From the NCBI GenBank assembly GCA_019752015.1, contig JAIEMQ010000052.1, forward strand, positions 19,846 to 83,845: a DNA stretch of 64,000 nt, given 5' to 3'. Origin of the DNA: Cyanobacteriota bacterium (GTDB lineage Bacteria > Acidobacteriota > Vicinamibacteria > Vicinamibacterales > UBA2999). The notes beneath the pieces are model-generated. The model was not told the DNA's origin and made no database searches. It was given only the letters and a program-made list of their open reading frames with translations. Shown in pieces: positions 8,115-16,087 of the stretch (positions within the stretch are counted from its first letter, which is position 1; each line of letters starts with the position of its first letter). The translations under genes and the position numbers were made by a program.

Positions 8115-8815
8115 ACCCGATTCTCGTCGCCCTGGATGTGGAGTCGGCGGCCAAGGCGGTCGCGCTCGCCGATTCGCTGCGCGGCTCGGTCGGCGGATTC
8201 AAGATCGGCAAGCAGCTGTTCACCGCGGCCGGACCCGCAATGGTGCGCGAGCTGACCAGCAAAGGCGATCGTGTCTTTCTCGATCTGAAGTTTCACGACA
8301 TTCCCAACACGGTGGCCGGCGCGGTGCAATCCGCCGTCGCAACCGGCGCGTGGATGGTGAACGTGCATGCGTCGGGCGGCAGCGCGATGATGAAGGCCGC
8401 GGCCGAATCCGCTCGCAATGCCGCGGCCGCGCTCGATCGCCCGCGGCCGCTGGTGATCGCGGTCACGGTGCTGACCAGCATGGACAACAAGGCGCTCGAC
8501 GAGATCGGCGTGACGCGGCCCGTGCTCGATCAGGTCGTGCACCTCGCCAAGCTCGCAAAGACCTCAGGCCTCGACGGCGTCGTCGCCTCGCCGCAGGAAG
8601 TCACGGCGATTCGACTCGCGTGCGGTCCGGATTTTCAGATCGTGACGCCGGGGATCAGGCCTGCGGATCAACAGGCCAAGGACGATCAGGCGAGGACGTT
8701 GACGCCGGCGGAGGCGATGACGGCCGGCGCGTCATTCCTGGTGATCGGCCGCCCGATAACGGCGGCGGCCAATCCCAGGGAAGCTGCGGAAAAAATCTCG
8801 GCTACTTTGCCGTGA
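8111..8815 (+). CDS. pyrF: Orotidine-5'-phosphate decarboxylase
   Basis: There are 234 residues. The start MNPILVALDVESAAKAV is a typical first strand with the catalytic Asp. The signature DLKFHDIPNTVAGA contains the active Asp-Lys-x-x-Asp set, and VTPGIRPADQQAKDDQ is the phosphate gripper. It completes UMP synthesis. It starts in an ATGA overlap with pyrD and ends tail to tail with pal, overlapping it by 14 bases. Confidence 0.97.
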   Translation: MNPILVALDVESAAKAVALADSLRGSVGGFKIGKQLFTAAGPAMVRELTSKGDRVFLDLKFHDIPNTVAGAVQSAVATGAWMVNVHASGGSAMMKAAAESARNAAAALDRPRPLVIAVTVLTSMDNKALDEIGVTRPVLDQVVHLAKLAKTSGLDGVVASPQEVTAIRLACGPDFQIVTPGIRPADQQAKDDQARTLTPAEAMTAGASFLVIGRPITAAANPREAAEKISATLP

Positions 8816-9377
8816 CGACGAAGTGACCGCGGCGGTTCTCCTGCCAGCAGCTCTCGTTTGACTGGGTGCAGAAGGGCGCTTCCTTGCCCTTGCTGACAAC
8901 GGTGATGCTGCTCGCCGGCACACCGAGCTCGACGAGATACGCTTTTGCCGCATTGGCGCGGCGATCACCAAGCGCGAGGTTGTATTCCGCGGTGCCGCGC
9001 TCGTCGCAGTGGCCTTCGATGGTCACGCGCACGCTGGTCCAGCGCTTCATGTAGTTCGCATTCGCGGTCAACGAAGCGCGACCAGCGTCCTTGATCGTCG
9101 CGTTGTCGAGATCGAAATAAACGTCCTGGAAGTTCTTCTGGACTTCCTCGCGCGACGCCTGCGCAAAAATCTGGTCTTCAGTCATTCCCGCGCGCGGCGC
9201 CGGCGCCGCGGTCGGGGCCGAGGGCGGCGCGGGCGGAGCCGGCGGCGCAGTCGGATTGGCCGGAGCGACCGGTGGCGGTGGAGTGACGGCGGGTGCCTTC
9301 TTGCCGCACGCCGCAACACCAAGACCCAAAATCACTGAGAACGCGGCTATCGCAGCCGTCCGTTGATACACGCTCAT
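8802..9377 (-). CDS. pal: Peptidoglycan-associated lipoprotein (OmpA C-terminal family)
   Basis: This 191-residue lipoprotein has signal sequence MSVYQRTAAIAAFSVILG and lipobox GVAAC, a proline/alanine linker (residues about 30-65), then an OmpA-like peptidoglycan-binding domain with EGHCDERGTAEYNLALGDRR. Pal tethers the outer membrane to peptidoglycan in the Tol-Pal system; no tol genes are in view. It has an AGGAG ribosome binding site about 9 bases upstream and a well-formed promoter at 9422-9450. The stop lies inside the 3' end of pyrF on the other strand. Confidence 0.95.
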   Translation of the reverse strand: MSVYQRTAAIAAFSVILGLGVAACGKKAPAVTPPPPVAPANPTAPPAPPAPPSAPTAAPAPRAGMTEDQIFAQASREEVQKNFQDVYFDLDNATIKDAGRASLTANANYMKRWTSVRVTIEGHCDERGTAEYNLALGDRRANAAKAYLVELGVPASSITVVSKGKEAPFCTQSNESCWQENRRGHFVVTAK

Positions 9378-9421
9378 TGTCAGTCGCTCCTAATCCCGCT
9401 GGGAGTAGTGGTTGCTGCGCA

Positions 9422-9450
9422 GATTAACGACTACTTTCTGCCGGTGTCAA
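9422..9450 (-). promoter_or_regulatory. pal promoter
   Basis: On the minus strand, -35 TTGACA (9445-9450) and -10 TTAATC (9422-9427) are separated by 17 bases. The -35 half lies inside the 3' end of the upstream membrane-protein gene, so pal has its own promoter. Confidence 0.6.
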
Positions 9451-11727
9451 TCCATTAGAGACCTGAATTGCAAACACCCGCAGCCCTAACCGCCTTCGGT
9501 CCGTTGCACTGCCTCGTTCAGCGGGGACGAAACTCTTATCGGTCTGAATCGAGATTGCTCCACCCGACGCCGCCAGTGCATCCGCGGGCACGTCAAAGGC
9601 CCAATCACCGGTGCTGGAAATCGTGGAAACGGCCAGTTCCCGCTCTCCCGCGAAGGCGCGGACCGTGGCGGCCGAGTCGAAATAGCGCAGCGGCGATTCG
9701 ATCCGCATCGTGATGCGCACTGCGCGCGGCGGGCCGTAAATACGCAGCGTTGCACGATCGCTGGCCCATCGCCATGGCCCCAGGGCCATGCTGTATTCGA
9801 CCTCCTGCCACCCCTGGTCGTATCCCCACATCGTCGCCGTGCCGTCCTGCACATCAAATTGTTCGACGGTGGTCTGGATGGACGACGGCGTTGACTCGAC
9901 GGAGACCGTGGACCACGTTCCGGTTCCCGAGAGCCGGCCGGCCGGAACATCAAACGCTTTCAGGAAGAACCCGGGCGGCACATCCCACTCCTGGAACACC
10001 ACCCCATCGATCGACATCTTGAAGTGAGAGGGCGGATCGTTCGGTCCCGCGAGCGTGCGGCCGCCGATCAACAGCCGCGCGGCTCCGGGCCGGCGGCGGA
10101 CCATCGCGTTGATCGGACCAAGATACGAGCCTCGTCCCATCAATGCCGCCATGCCGCCGGTTTCGGCTGTCAGCGTCCACCCTTCTTCGAGGAACCAGCC
10201 GGGCACCGGCATGCGATACCAGCGCACCGCGGCAGGCCGCATGCCGCCGAATGCGGGCCGGTCGACCAGCGGCCACCGAAGCTCTGTTGAATCCTGGCGG
10301 CTCGCGGGATCGATCAGGGCCAAATCACTGCGCATCGGATCGGCAAGAAACCAGATCGGATCGGTTCCGCCGGACTTCCAGTACTTCACCAGCTCGAGCC
10401 ATTCGCGCCGCGGCGGCGCGGGCAGTTGCGGTGTGATGCCGACCTCCTCCGCTTCGAGCGGGCGAACGAACGTCTGATGCATGGCCAACGCGCCAGGCCG
10501 CGACTCCAGCGCCTGCATCTTCATGGCGTCGATCACACGCACTTGCGGACTCGGGTCGGCGCTATAGGCGACGAGCACCGGACTCGCGACCGCGACGCAG
10601 GCGATCGAAAGCAGCGAGGCAGCGGCGGGCACGGCCTTCGTCGACACCAACACCACGCCTCGTACCGCCAGGAACGCGGCCACCGGCACCAGCGGCAGCG
10701 CGTACCGAACGAACGACGTGTCCTGGAACAGCAGATGGAAAAGGAGATACGGGCCCGCGATCGCGATCACCGCCGCCAGCGATCGCCGATCGCGCCACAG
10801 CAACTGCACGAGCCCGGCGGCCGCCAGGATCACCACGACCGCCGCGATCGCCGTTGAGTCCCATGGATAAACGAACGTTCGCAGCAGCGCGAATGCGGCC
10901 GCGCGCGAATTGGGATTCGTGTACAGCATCTCGCCCGACGCAAAGTCTTCGCCGGCCTGCGTGCCGAGCGCGGCGAGATAGGCATGGAGTCCGCCGCTTG
11001 CGACGAGCAGAGGAATTCCCCAGGCGAGGCCTCCAGCGACGAACGCCACCGTGCTGCCGATCATCGCGCCGGCGACGCCCCGGCCCACGCGATCGGACAG
11101 GACGAGCACGAGCAGCGGCGCCGTGAACCACAGCGTTTGCGATCGCAATCCAATGCTGAAGGCGGCAAGGAACGCGCCGATCACGATCATGCGGCCCGAC
11201 GCGGCCGTCATGGCTGGTGACAGCCGCCGATCGCCGCCGGGACCCGGACGCTGAATCCGCCACGCCGCCATCAGGCACGCCTGCGACGCGAGGGCCGCCG
11301 TCAGGCCGGGCAGATCGCTCATCGGCCGCGCGCCGAGATACCAGAACAGCGGGCACGACGCGGTGATCGCAGTGGCCGCGAAGGCTTCGATATCACACCC
11401 TTCCGATCGTCCCATCGCGGCAAATAGCCGATACAGGAAGACGATCGCGACGAGGCCCGCGATGAGCGACAACACCGCGAGCGCTCTCGCTTCGATCGTC
11501 GATGCCGGCGCGTCCGTCACTGCTCCGGTCACGGCCGCCGCAATCTTGCCGAGCGCGATGTAGACGGGATAACCGGGCGGGTGCGGACGATGGGCCGCGA
11601 CGTCGAAGTCGCGGACGCCGAGCGCGAAGTTGACGGAGTCGATGTCTTCGAGAGACCCGGCCAGGAACGGCACGTGCGCGATCGCGAAGATCAGCGCGAG
11701 CGCGGCGAGCGCCCTGGACGGGGTCAC
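9424..11727 (-). CDS. GT-C type glycosyltransferase-like polytopic membrane protein (DUF2723/ArnT-like)
   Basis: There are 767 residues, with about 10 hydrophobic segments in residues 1-400 and a soluble C-terminal half rich in beta strands. The first extracytoplasmic loop, SLEDIDSVNFALGVRDFD followed by HRPHPPGYPVYIALGK, is where GT-C enzymes carry acidic catalytic residues. These proteins use lipid-linked sugars outside the inner membrane; donor and acceptor are unknown here. The start is GTG at 11725-11727 in a GTGA overlap with larE. The C-terminal part is not recognised. Confidence is good for the membrane topology, moderate for the enzyme class. Confidence 0.65.
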   Translation of the reverse strand: MTPSRALAALALIFAIAHVPFLAGSLEDIDSVNFALGVRDFDVAAHRPHPPGYPVYIALGKIAAAVTGAVTDAPASTIEARALAVLSLIAGLVAIVFLYRLFAAMGRSEGCDIEAFAATAITASCPLFWYLGARPMSDLPGLTAALASQACLMAAWRIQRPGPGGDRRLSPAMTAASGRMIVIGAFLAAFSIGLRSQTLWFTAPLLVLVLSDRVGRGVAGAMIGSTVAFVAGGLAWGIPLLVASGGLHAYLAALGTQAGEDFASGEMLYTNPNSRAAAFALLRTFVYPWDSTAIAAVVVILAAAGLVQLLWRDRRSLAAVIAIAGPYLLFHLLFQDTSFVRYALPLVPVAAFLAVRGVVLVSTKAVPAAASLLSIACVAVASPVLVAYSADPSPQVRVIDAMKMQALESRPGALAMHQTFVRPLEAEEVGITPQLPAPPRREWLELVKYWKSGGTDPIWFLADPMRSDLALIDPASRQDSTELRWPLVDRPAFGGMRPAAVRWYRMPVPGWFLEEGWTLTAETGGMAALMGRGSYLGPINAMVRRRPGAARLLIGGRTLAGPNDPPSHFKMSIDGVVFQEWDVPPGFFLKAFDVPAGRLSGTGTWSTVSVESTPSSIQTTVEQFDVQDGTATMWGYDQGWQEVEYSMALGPWRWASDRATLRIYGPPRAVRITMRIESPLRYFDSAATVRAFAGERELAVSTISSTGDWAFDVPADALAASGGAISIQTDKSFVPAERGSATDRRRLGLRVFAIQVSNGLTPAESSR

Positions 11728-12614
11728 GAGACCGGGCGCAGCCGCAGCGCCTCGTTGAGGCTTCCGAGGCGGTAGCCCTGAAGGTCAAGGCTCACGTACT
11801 GATAGCCGAGCGCCTTCAGCGCCGAGACGAGCTGCGTGTTGATCTCCGGGTCGAGCGCGCGCGGCATTTCGCTGCGTGCGATCTCGAGGCGCGCGACCGT
11901 ATCGTGGTGGCGAACGCGAAAGATGCGGAAGCCGAGCTCGCGCAGCACGGTTTCGGCCTGCTCGATCTGCCGCAGCTTCTCGTCCGACACCTCGGTGCCG
12001 TACGGAATGCGTGATGAGAGACACGCCGACGCCGGCTCGTTCCAGCTCTCGAGCCCCGCTGCACGCGCGAGCTCGCGGATCTCGTCCTTGGTCAGATCCG
12101 CTTCATCGAGCGGGCTGCGCACGCCGTGTTCGCGCGCCGCCTGCCGTCCGGGACGGTAGTCGCCGCGATCGTCGGCGTTGTTGCCGTCGATCACCACCGC
12201 GAGGCTGCGCTCGGCGGCCAGCGAGGTGAGCCGCGAATAGAGTTCGTCCTTGCAGTAGTAGCAGCGGTTCGCGGGATTGGCGCGATATTCGGGGCGCTCG
12301 AGCTCGTCGGTGTGAACGACCTCGTGCGCGAAGCCGAAGTCGTTCGCGATCGACAGCGCGAGACGCCGATGCGAATCCGGGTAGCTCGGGCTGTCGGCGG
12401 TCACGGCCAGCGCGCGATCGCGCAGGACCTCGGCTGCCGCAATGGCCAGGTAGGCGCTGTCGACGCCGCCGCTGAAGGCGATCAAAACGGACCGGTAACT
12501 CGAAAGGAGGTCCTGGAGACGCTGTCGTTTTTGCGCAAGCCTCCGGCGCGCCGGCCCCGCGAGGACGCTACTCGTCTTCGTCGCGGACGTCGTCGTCGTC
12601 TTCCTCGTCGTCAT
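11724..12614 (-). CDS. larE: ATP-dependent sacrificial sulfur transferase LarE-like
   Basis: The PP-loop AFSGGVDSAYLA is near the N-terminus, RCYYCKDELY follows, and the conserved sulfur-donor cysteine region reads PASACLSSRIPYG, as in LarE. LarE donates sulfur to build the nickel pincer cofactor of lactate racemase; larA, larB and larC are not in the window, so other sulfur transfer roles are possible. The start is uncertain: the first in-frame ATG is at 12612-12614, which overlaps the upstream acidic gene by 47 bases. Between there and the PP-loop there is no other ATG/GTG/TTG. Confidence 0.83.
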   Translation of the reverse strand: MTTRKTTTTSATKTSSVLAGPARRRLAQKRQRLQDLLSSYRSVLIAFSGGVDSAYLAIAAAEVLRDRALAVTADSPSYPDSHRRLALSIANDFGFAHEVVHTDELERPEYRANPANRCYYCKDELYSRLTSLAAERSLAVVIDGNNADDRGDYRPGRQAAREHGVRSPLDEADLTKDEIRELARAAGLESWNEPASACLSSRIPYGTEVSDEKLRQIEQAETVLRELGFRIFRVRHHDTVARLEIARSEMPRALDPEINTQLVSALKALGYQYVSLDLQGYRLGSLNEALRLRPVS

Positions 12615-12843
12615 CGCTGTCTTCGTCGTCGTCGTCGGCACGATCGTCTTCTTCCTCGCGATCGTCCTCCTCATCGTCGTCGTCCAGATCGTCGTCTTCG
12701 TCGGCGACCTCGAACTCGAGCGGCGAATCGCTCGCCACGCGCAGCAGGGACCCGCACTCCGAGCACGTCAGCTCATCGCCGACGTCGACATCGAACTCGT
12801 CAACGTCAATGGGCGAATCACACTCGGGACAAATCGCGGACAT
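12568..12843 (-). CDS. LysW-like zinc ribbon protein with long acidic tail
   Basis: There are 91 residues. The N-terminus carries two CxxC pairs (CPECDSPIDVDE ... LTCSECGSLLRV), a zinc ribbon like the LysW/ArgW amino-group carriers. The family normally ends EDWGE; here the last 45 residues are almost only Asp and Glu, with a few Arg and Ala, and no terminal EWGE. Carrier function is therefore unlikely as such. An AAGGAG ribosome binding site precedes the ATG and a promoter lies at 12887-12916. The acidic tail is encoded by the same bases that encode the N-terminus of LarE in another frame. Confidence 0.75.
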   Translation of the reverse strand: MSAICPECDSPIDVDEFDVDVGDELTCSECGSLLRVASDSPLEFEVADEDDDLDDDDEEDDREEEDDRADDDDEDSDDDEEDDDDVRDEDE

Positions 12844-12886
12844 GGGTGGAAGCTCCTTGGCGGGACAATCGTTTCAGGCCGTCCAA

Positions 12887-12916
12887 ATTATAGGCAGAAC
12901 CTGATAAAGTCTGCAA
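12887..12916 (-). promoter_or_regulatory. Promoter of the LysW-like gene / larE unit
   Basis: On the minus strand, TTGCAG (12911-12916) and a perfect TATAAT (12887-12892) are 18 bases apart. This places the start site about 37 bases before the LysW-like ATG. The opposite-strand REC-PilZ gene begins at 12945. Confidence 0.5.
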
Positions 12917-12944
12917 CGAACAGGACGCGTTACACGCGCGCGTT

Positions 12945-13667
12945 ATGAGCTCATCTCCGACACGCAAGACCGTGGCAGTCGCCACCGACACCGCTTTCGC
13001 GCGCGATCGGTTCAAGACCGCTCTCGACGCGGCCGGCCATCGCGTCATGATCGTCAAATCCGCGGCGCAGCTGCTGGCCCACGTGCGCGCCGACTTCGAC
13101 GATCTGCATCTAATCGTGCTCGATCTGCGCATGCCGCATGCCGCCGGTGTCGAGCTGGTGAAGCGCATCCGCAAGCTTGACGGCGGACGGCTGCCGATCC
13201 TGGTGTTCAACGGCAGCGTCACGAGCGTCGACGAAGTGCGCGAGCTGGCGTCGCTCGGCGTCGCCGGCTACCTGAACGAGTACAGCGCGGTCGAGCACAT
13301 CCTGCCGTCGATCGCGCCGCACCTCTTCCCTGAAACGTTCCACAAGCGCGAGCACGCCCGCGTGGTGATGGGGATCCCGGTGTCGTACCGGATCGGCAAG
13401 ACGATCACGGCGGCGATCGCGATGGACCTGAGCCAGGGCGGCATGGCGATCCGCACCAAGAACCCGCCGGTCCGCGGCACCGTGCTGAAAGTGAAGTTCG
13501 CGCTGCCCGGATCGAAGCGCCAGCTCGAAGCAGAAGGCGTGGTGTGCTGGAGTGTGCCGCGCGCCGGCACCGGCATGCAGTTCACGAAGGTGAAACCGGC
13601 CGATCAGGCGCTGATCGACGGCTTCGTCGAAGCGCACTTCTTCCGATCGACGAAACGCGAAGAGTAG
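12945..13667 (+). CDS. Response regulator with REC and PilZ domains
   Basis: There are 240 residues. The N-terminal receiver domain (residues about 8-125) has the phosphoacceptor Asp in LIVLDLRMP. The C-terminal PilZ domain (about 135-235) has the c-di-GMP motif RxxxR as REHAR and D-x-S-x-x-G as DLSQGG. Such proteins link a phosphorelay to c-di-GMP-dependent behaviour, often motility or exopolysaccharide. No partner kinase is adjacent. It is divergent from the LysW-like gene, and its stop is 3 bases from the P-ATPase stop. Confidence 0.88.
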   Translation: MSSSPTRKTVAVATDTAFARDRFKTALDAAGHRVMIVKSAAQLLAHVRADFDDLHLIVLDLRMPHAAGVELVKRIRKLDGGRLPILVFNGSVTSVDEVRELASLGVAGYLNEYSAVEHILPSIAPHLFPETFHKREHARVVMGIPVSYRIGKTITAAIAMDLSQGGMAIRTKNPPVRGTVLKVKFALPGSKRQLEAEGVVCWSVPRAGTGMQFTKVKPADQALIDGFVEAHFFRSTKREE

Positions 13668-13670
13668 CCG

Positions 13671-15593
13671 CTACGTAAAACGCCGCAGCCGCACCGCGTT
13701 GGCGACGACGAGAGCCGATGCGCCGGTGTCGGCCAGCACCGCCATCCACAACGTCGCGACGCCGGCGACGGCGAGAACGACGAACGCCACCTTCAGCCCG
13801 ATCGACAACGCCACGTTGACGCGAATGTTGGCGAGCGTCGCGCGGCTCAGGCGAATCGTGTACGGCACTTTCGGCAATTCATCGGTCATCAACGCGATGT
13901 CGGCGGTCTCGAGCGCGGCATCGCTGCCCATCGCGCCCATGACGATGCCCACGTCCGCGGCCGCCAGTGCCGGCGCGTCGTTGACGCCGTCGCCGACCAT
14001 GGCAATGGCGCCATGCGCGTGGCGGAGATTCTCGACGGCGGTCACCTTGTCTGCCGGCAACTGTCCGGATCGCACCTCGTCGACGCCGAGCTGCGACCCG
14101 GTCGCGCGCGCGGCCGCATCGTGATCGCCGGTGATCATCGCAACACGCGAGACCCCTTGCGCGCGCAGGTCGGACACCACTTGCGCCGCGCCGGCCTTGG
14201 GCCGATCTTTCACGCCGAGCACACCAATCGGTACGCCGTTGCGCGCCACCACGATCGGCGAGAGCCCTTCGTCGACCACCTGCTGCGCGAGACGGCCAAT
14301 CACCGGGGTCATCGCGCCACGTTCGGCAAACAGGCGCGGCGTGCCGCAGGCGATCGTGACGCTGCCAACGGTGCCCTCGACGCCAAGACCGGGAAGTGCC
14401 CGGACGTTTGCCGGTGCTGTCAGTTGAATCAACCGCTCGTGCGCCGCATTGAGAATCGCCTGGGCGATTGGATGTTCGGATTGCGATTCAATTGATGCTG
14501 CGAGCGTCAACAGATCATCGGCGGTGTGGCCGTCGAGCGGATGAATCGCATCGAGCGTCAGACGCCCGGTGGTCACCGTTCCGGTTTTATCGAACGCGAC
14601 GACGCGCACGCCGGCGAGGCGCTCGAGATGGATGCCGCCCTTCACCAGCACGCCCTGCCGCGCGGCTCCCGCAAGTGCGGACACGATTGACACCGGCGTC
14701 GAAATCACGAGCGCGCACGGACAGGCGACGACCAGCAGCACGAGCGAGCGATATAACCAGATGTCGAACGGGAGTCCGAGGACGAGCACCGGCACCGTCG
14801 CCACCAGCAGGGCGAGCATCACGACAGCCGGCGTGTACCACGCCGCGAAACGATCGATGAACTGCTGCATCGGCGCGCGCTTGGCCTGCGCGGATTCGAC
14901 GAGATGAACGATGCGCGCCAGCGTGCTGTCCGCCCGCCGGCGCGTGACGGCAACGGTCATCGCGCCGTGGCCGTTGATGGTGCCGGCAAAGACTTCATCG
15001 CCCTCGAGCTTCTCGATCGGCAGCGATTCGCCGGTGATGGGCGCCTGGTTCACGTCGGAGCGGCCGCTGCGCACGATGCCGTCGAGCGCGATCTTCTCGC
15101 CGGGCTTGACGATCATCAGCGCGCCGGGCAGGACCTGCTCGATGGCGATCGAACGATCACCGCCGGCGTCGCGCACCAGCACCAGCGACGGCGCGAGGTC
15201 GAGCAGCGTGCCGATCGCCTTGCGGGCGCGATCGAGGCTGTGCGCCTCGAGCCATTGTGCCGCCGCAAACAGCGACACCACCATTGCCGCTTCCTCGTAT
15301 TCACGAATCCCGATCGCGCCGGCCACCGCGATGATCATCAGCACGTTGATGTCGAGCGCGCCGCGCTTGATCGATTTCCACGCGCGCTCGGCCGGGAACA
15401 CCGACCCGGCCAGGGCGGCGGCGATGAAGATCGGCACGCTCCAGTCGGGGAACGGCGTGAACCAGCTCAGTCCGCACGCCACCACGACGAGCGCCGCGGC
15501 GATCGCGGTGAACCAGCCGCGAATCCGCGCGCCGGTCGGTTTCGGCTCGTCTTCGCAGTGCGCGCAGCCGATGTGATCGGCGTGGGCGGCCAT
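13671..15593 (-). CDS. P1B-type heavy-metal ATPase (Zn/Cd/Pb exporter)
   Basis: There are 640 residues. The membrane metal site CPC is in VACPCALVIS, the phosphorylation loop is DKTGTVTTGR, the hinge is GDGVNDAPAL, and TGES is in APITGESLPIE. The CPC plus late membrane Lys/Asp pattern matches the ZntA/CadA subgroup. There is no N-terminal HMA domain, only a short metal-rich tail (HADHIGCAHCED). It lies just downstream of an ArsR/SmtB regulator, with no gap between the stop and its ATG, giving a two-gene metal resistance operon. The exact metal is not certain. Confidence 0.92.
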   Translation of the reverse strand: MAAHADHIGCAHCEDEPKPTGARIRGWFTAIAAALVVVACGLSWFTPFPDWSVPIFIAAALAGSVFPAERAWKSIKRGALDINVLMIIAVAGAIGIREYEEAAMVVSLFAAAQWLEAHSLDRARKAIGTLLDLAPSLVLVRDAGGDRSIAIEQVLPGALMIVKPGEKIALDGIVRSGRSDVNQAPITGESLPIEKLEGDEVFAGTINGHGAMTVAVTRRRADSTLARIVHLVESAQAKRAPMQQFIDRFAAWYTPAVVMLALLVATVPVLVLGLPFDIWLYRSLVLLVVACPCALVISTPVSIVSALAGAARQGVLVKGGIHLERLAGVRVVAFDKTGTVTTGRLTLDAIHPLDGHTADDLLTLAASIESQSEHPIAQAILNAAHERLIQLTAPANVRALPGLGVEGTVGSVTIACGTPRLFAERGAMTPVIGRLAQQVVDEGLSPIVVARNGVPIGVLGVKDRPKAGAAQVVSDLRAQGVSRVAMITGDHDAAARATGSQLGVDEVRSGQLPADKVTAVENLRHAHGAIAMVGDGVNDAPALAAADVGIVMGAMGSDAALETADIALMTDELPKVPYTIRLSRATLANIRVNVALSIGLKVAFVVLAVAGVATLWMAVLADTGASALVVANAVRLRRFT

Positions 15594-16025
15594 CTATCCC
15601 CTGCCCTTCGGGCCCGCCTGAGCCTGTCTCGCCGTAGCGACCCGGCCGCGAGGCCGGGTCGCGGAGGCGGATTCCTCGACATGCTGCAGTGTCTGCTTGA
15701 AGATCGACATGATGTGCTGATCGTCGAGCGAATAGAACATGACCCGGCCGTCGCGGCGCGGCCGCACCAGCCGCATGCCGCGCAGCAGGCGCAGTTGATG
15801 CGACACCGCGGACTGGCTCAGGCGCAGCACGGCGGCGAGATCGCAGACGCACAGCTCGCCGTGCGAGAGCGCATCGAGGATGCGCACGCGCGTCGGATCG
15901 CCCAGCGCGCTGAAGGTGTCGGCCAGCCCCTGCACGGCGTCGGGCTGCACCAGCTCGGCGCGAATCTTCCGGACGCGGGTCAGGTCGATCTGGACCAGGT
16001 CGCAGACTTCGTCATCTTTGAACAT
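15594..16025 (-). CDS. ArsR/SmtB family metal-responsive repressor
   Basis: There are 143 residues. The winged helix core has the alpha-3 metal motif ELCVCDLA followed by the recognition helix SQSAVSHQLRLLR and wing RRDGRVMFYSL. ELCVCDL is the pattern used for Cd/Pb/Zn sensing in CadC/SmtB-like proteins. It should repress itself and the P-ATPase until metal binds. The last 20 or so residues (TRPRGRVATARQAQAG) come from an inserted hairpin repeat rather than the family fold. The ATG at 16023-16025 lies within the palindromic operator, so the mRNA is nearly leaderless. Confidence 0.92.
   Translation of the reverse strand: MFKDDEVCDLVQIDLTRVRKIRAELVQPDAVQGLADTFSALGDPTRVRILDALSHGELCVCDLAAVLRLSQSAVSHQLRLLRGMRLVRPRRDGRVMFYSLDDQHIMSIFKQTLQHVEESASATRPRGRVATARQAQAGPKGRG
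15619..15672 (+). repeat. SARQA-family hairpin repeat at the arsR 3' end
   Basis: The element reads CCTGTCTCGCCGTAGC, then a perfect 10-bp stem (15638-15647 with 15652-15661, loop GCGA), then CGGAGGCGGA. Its ends match the repeats in nth, glmM, tilS and a methyltransferase gene. It encodes the C-terminus of the repressor. Confidence 0.7.
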
Positions 16026-16070
16026 ATGAGCAGCTGTTCATATGTTAGGGTGGGCCGCTGCCGGTGTCAA
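16021..16070 (-). promoter_or_regulatory. arsR-type promoter with palindromic operator
   Basis: A 26-bp near-perfect palindrome (16021-16046, centre CAGCTG, arms AACATATGA / TCATATGTT, one mismatched pair) matches the 12-2-12 operator style of SmtB/CadC regulators. On the minus strand, -35 TTGACA is at 16065-16070 and -10 TAACAT at 16042-16047 with 17 bases between. The operator covers the -10, the start site and the ATG, so bound repressor would block polymerase. Confidence 0.75.
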
Positions 16071-16087
16071 ATCGCCGGTTTTGGGCC

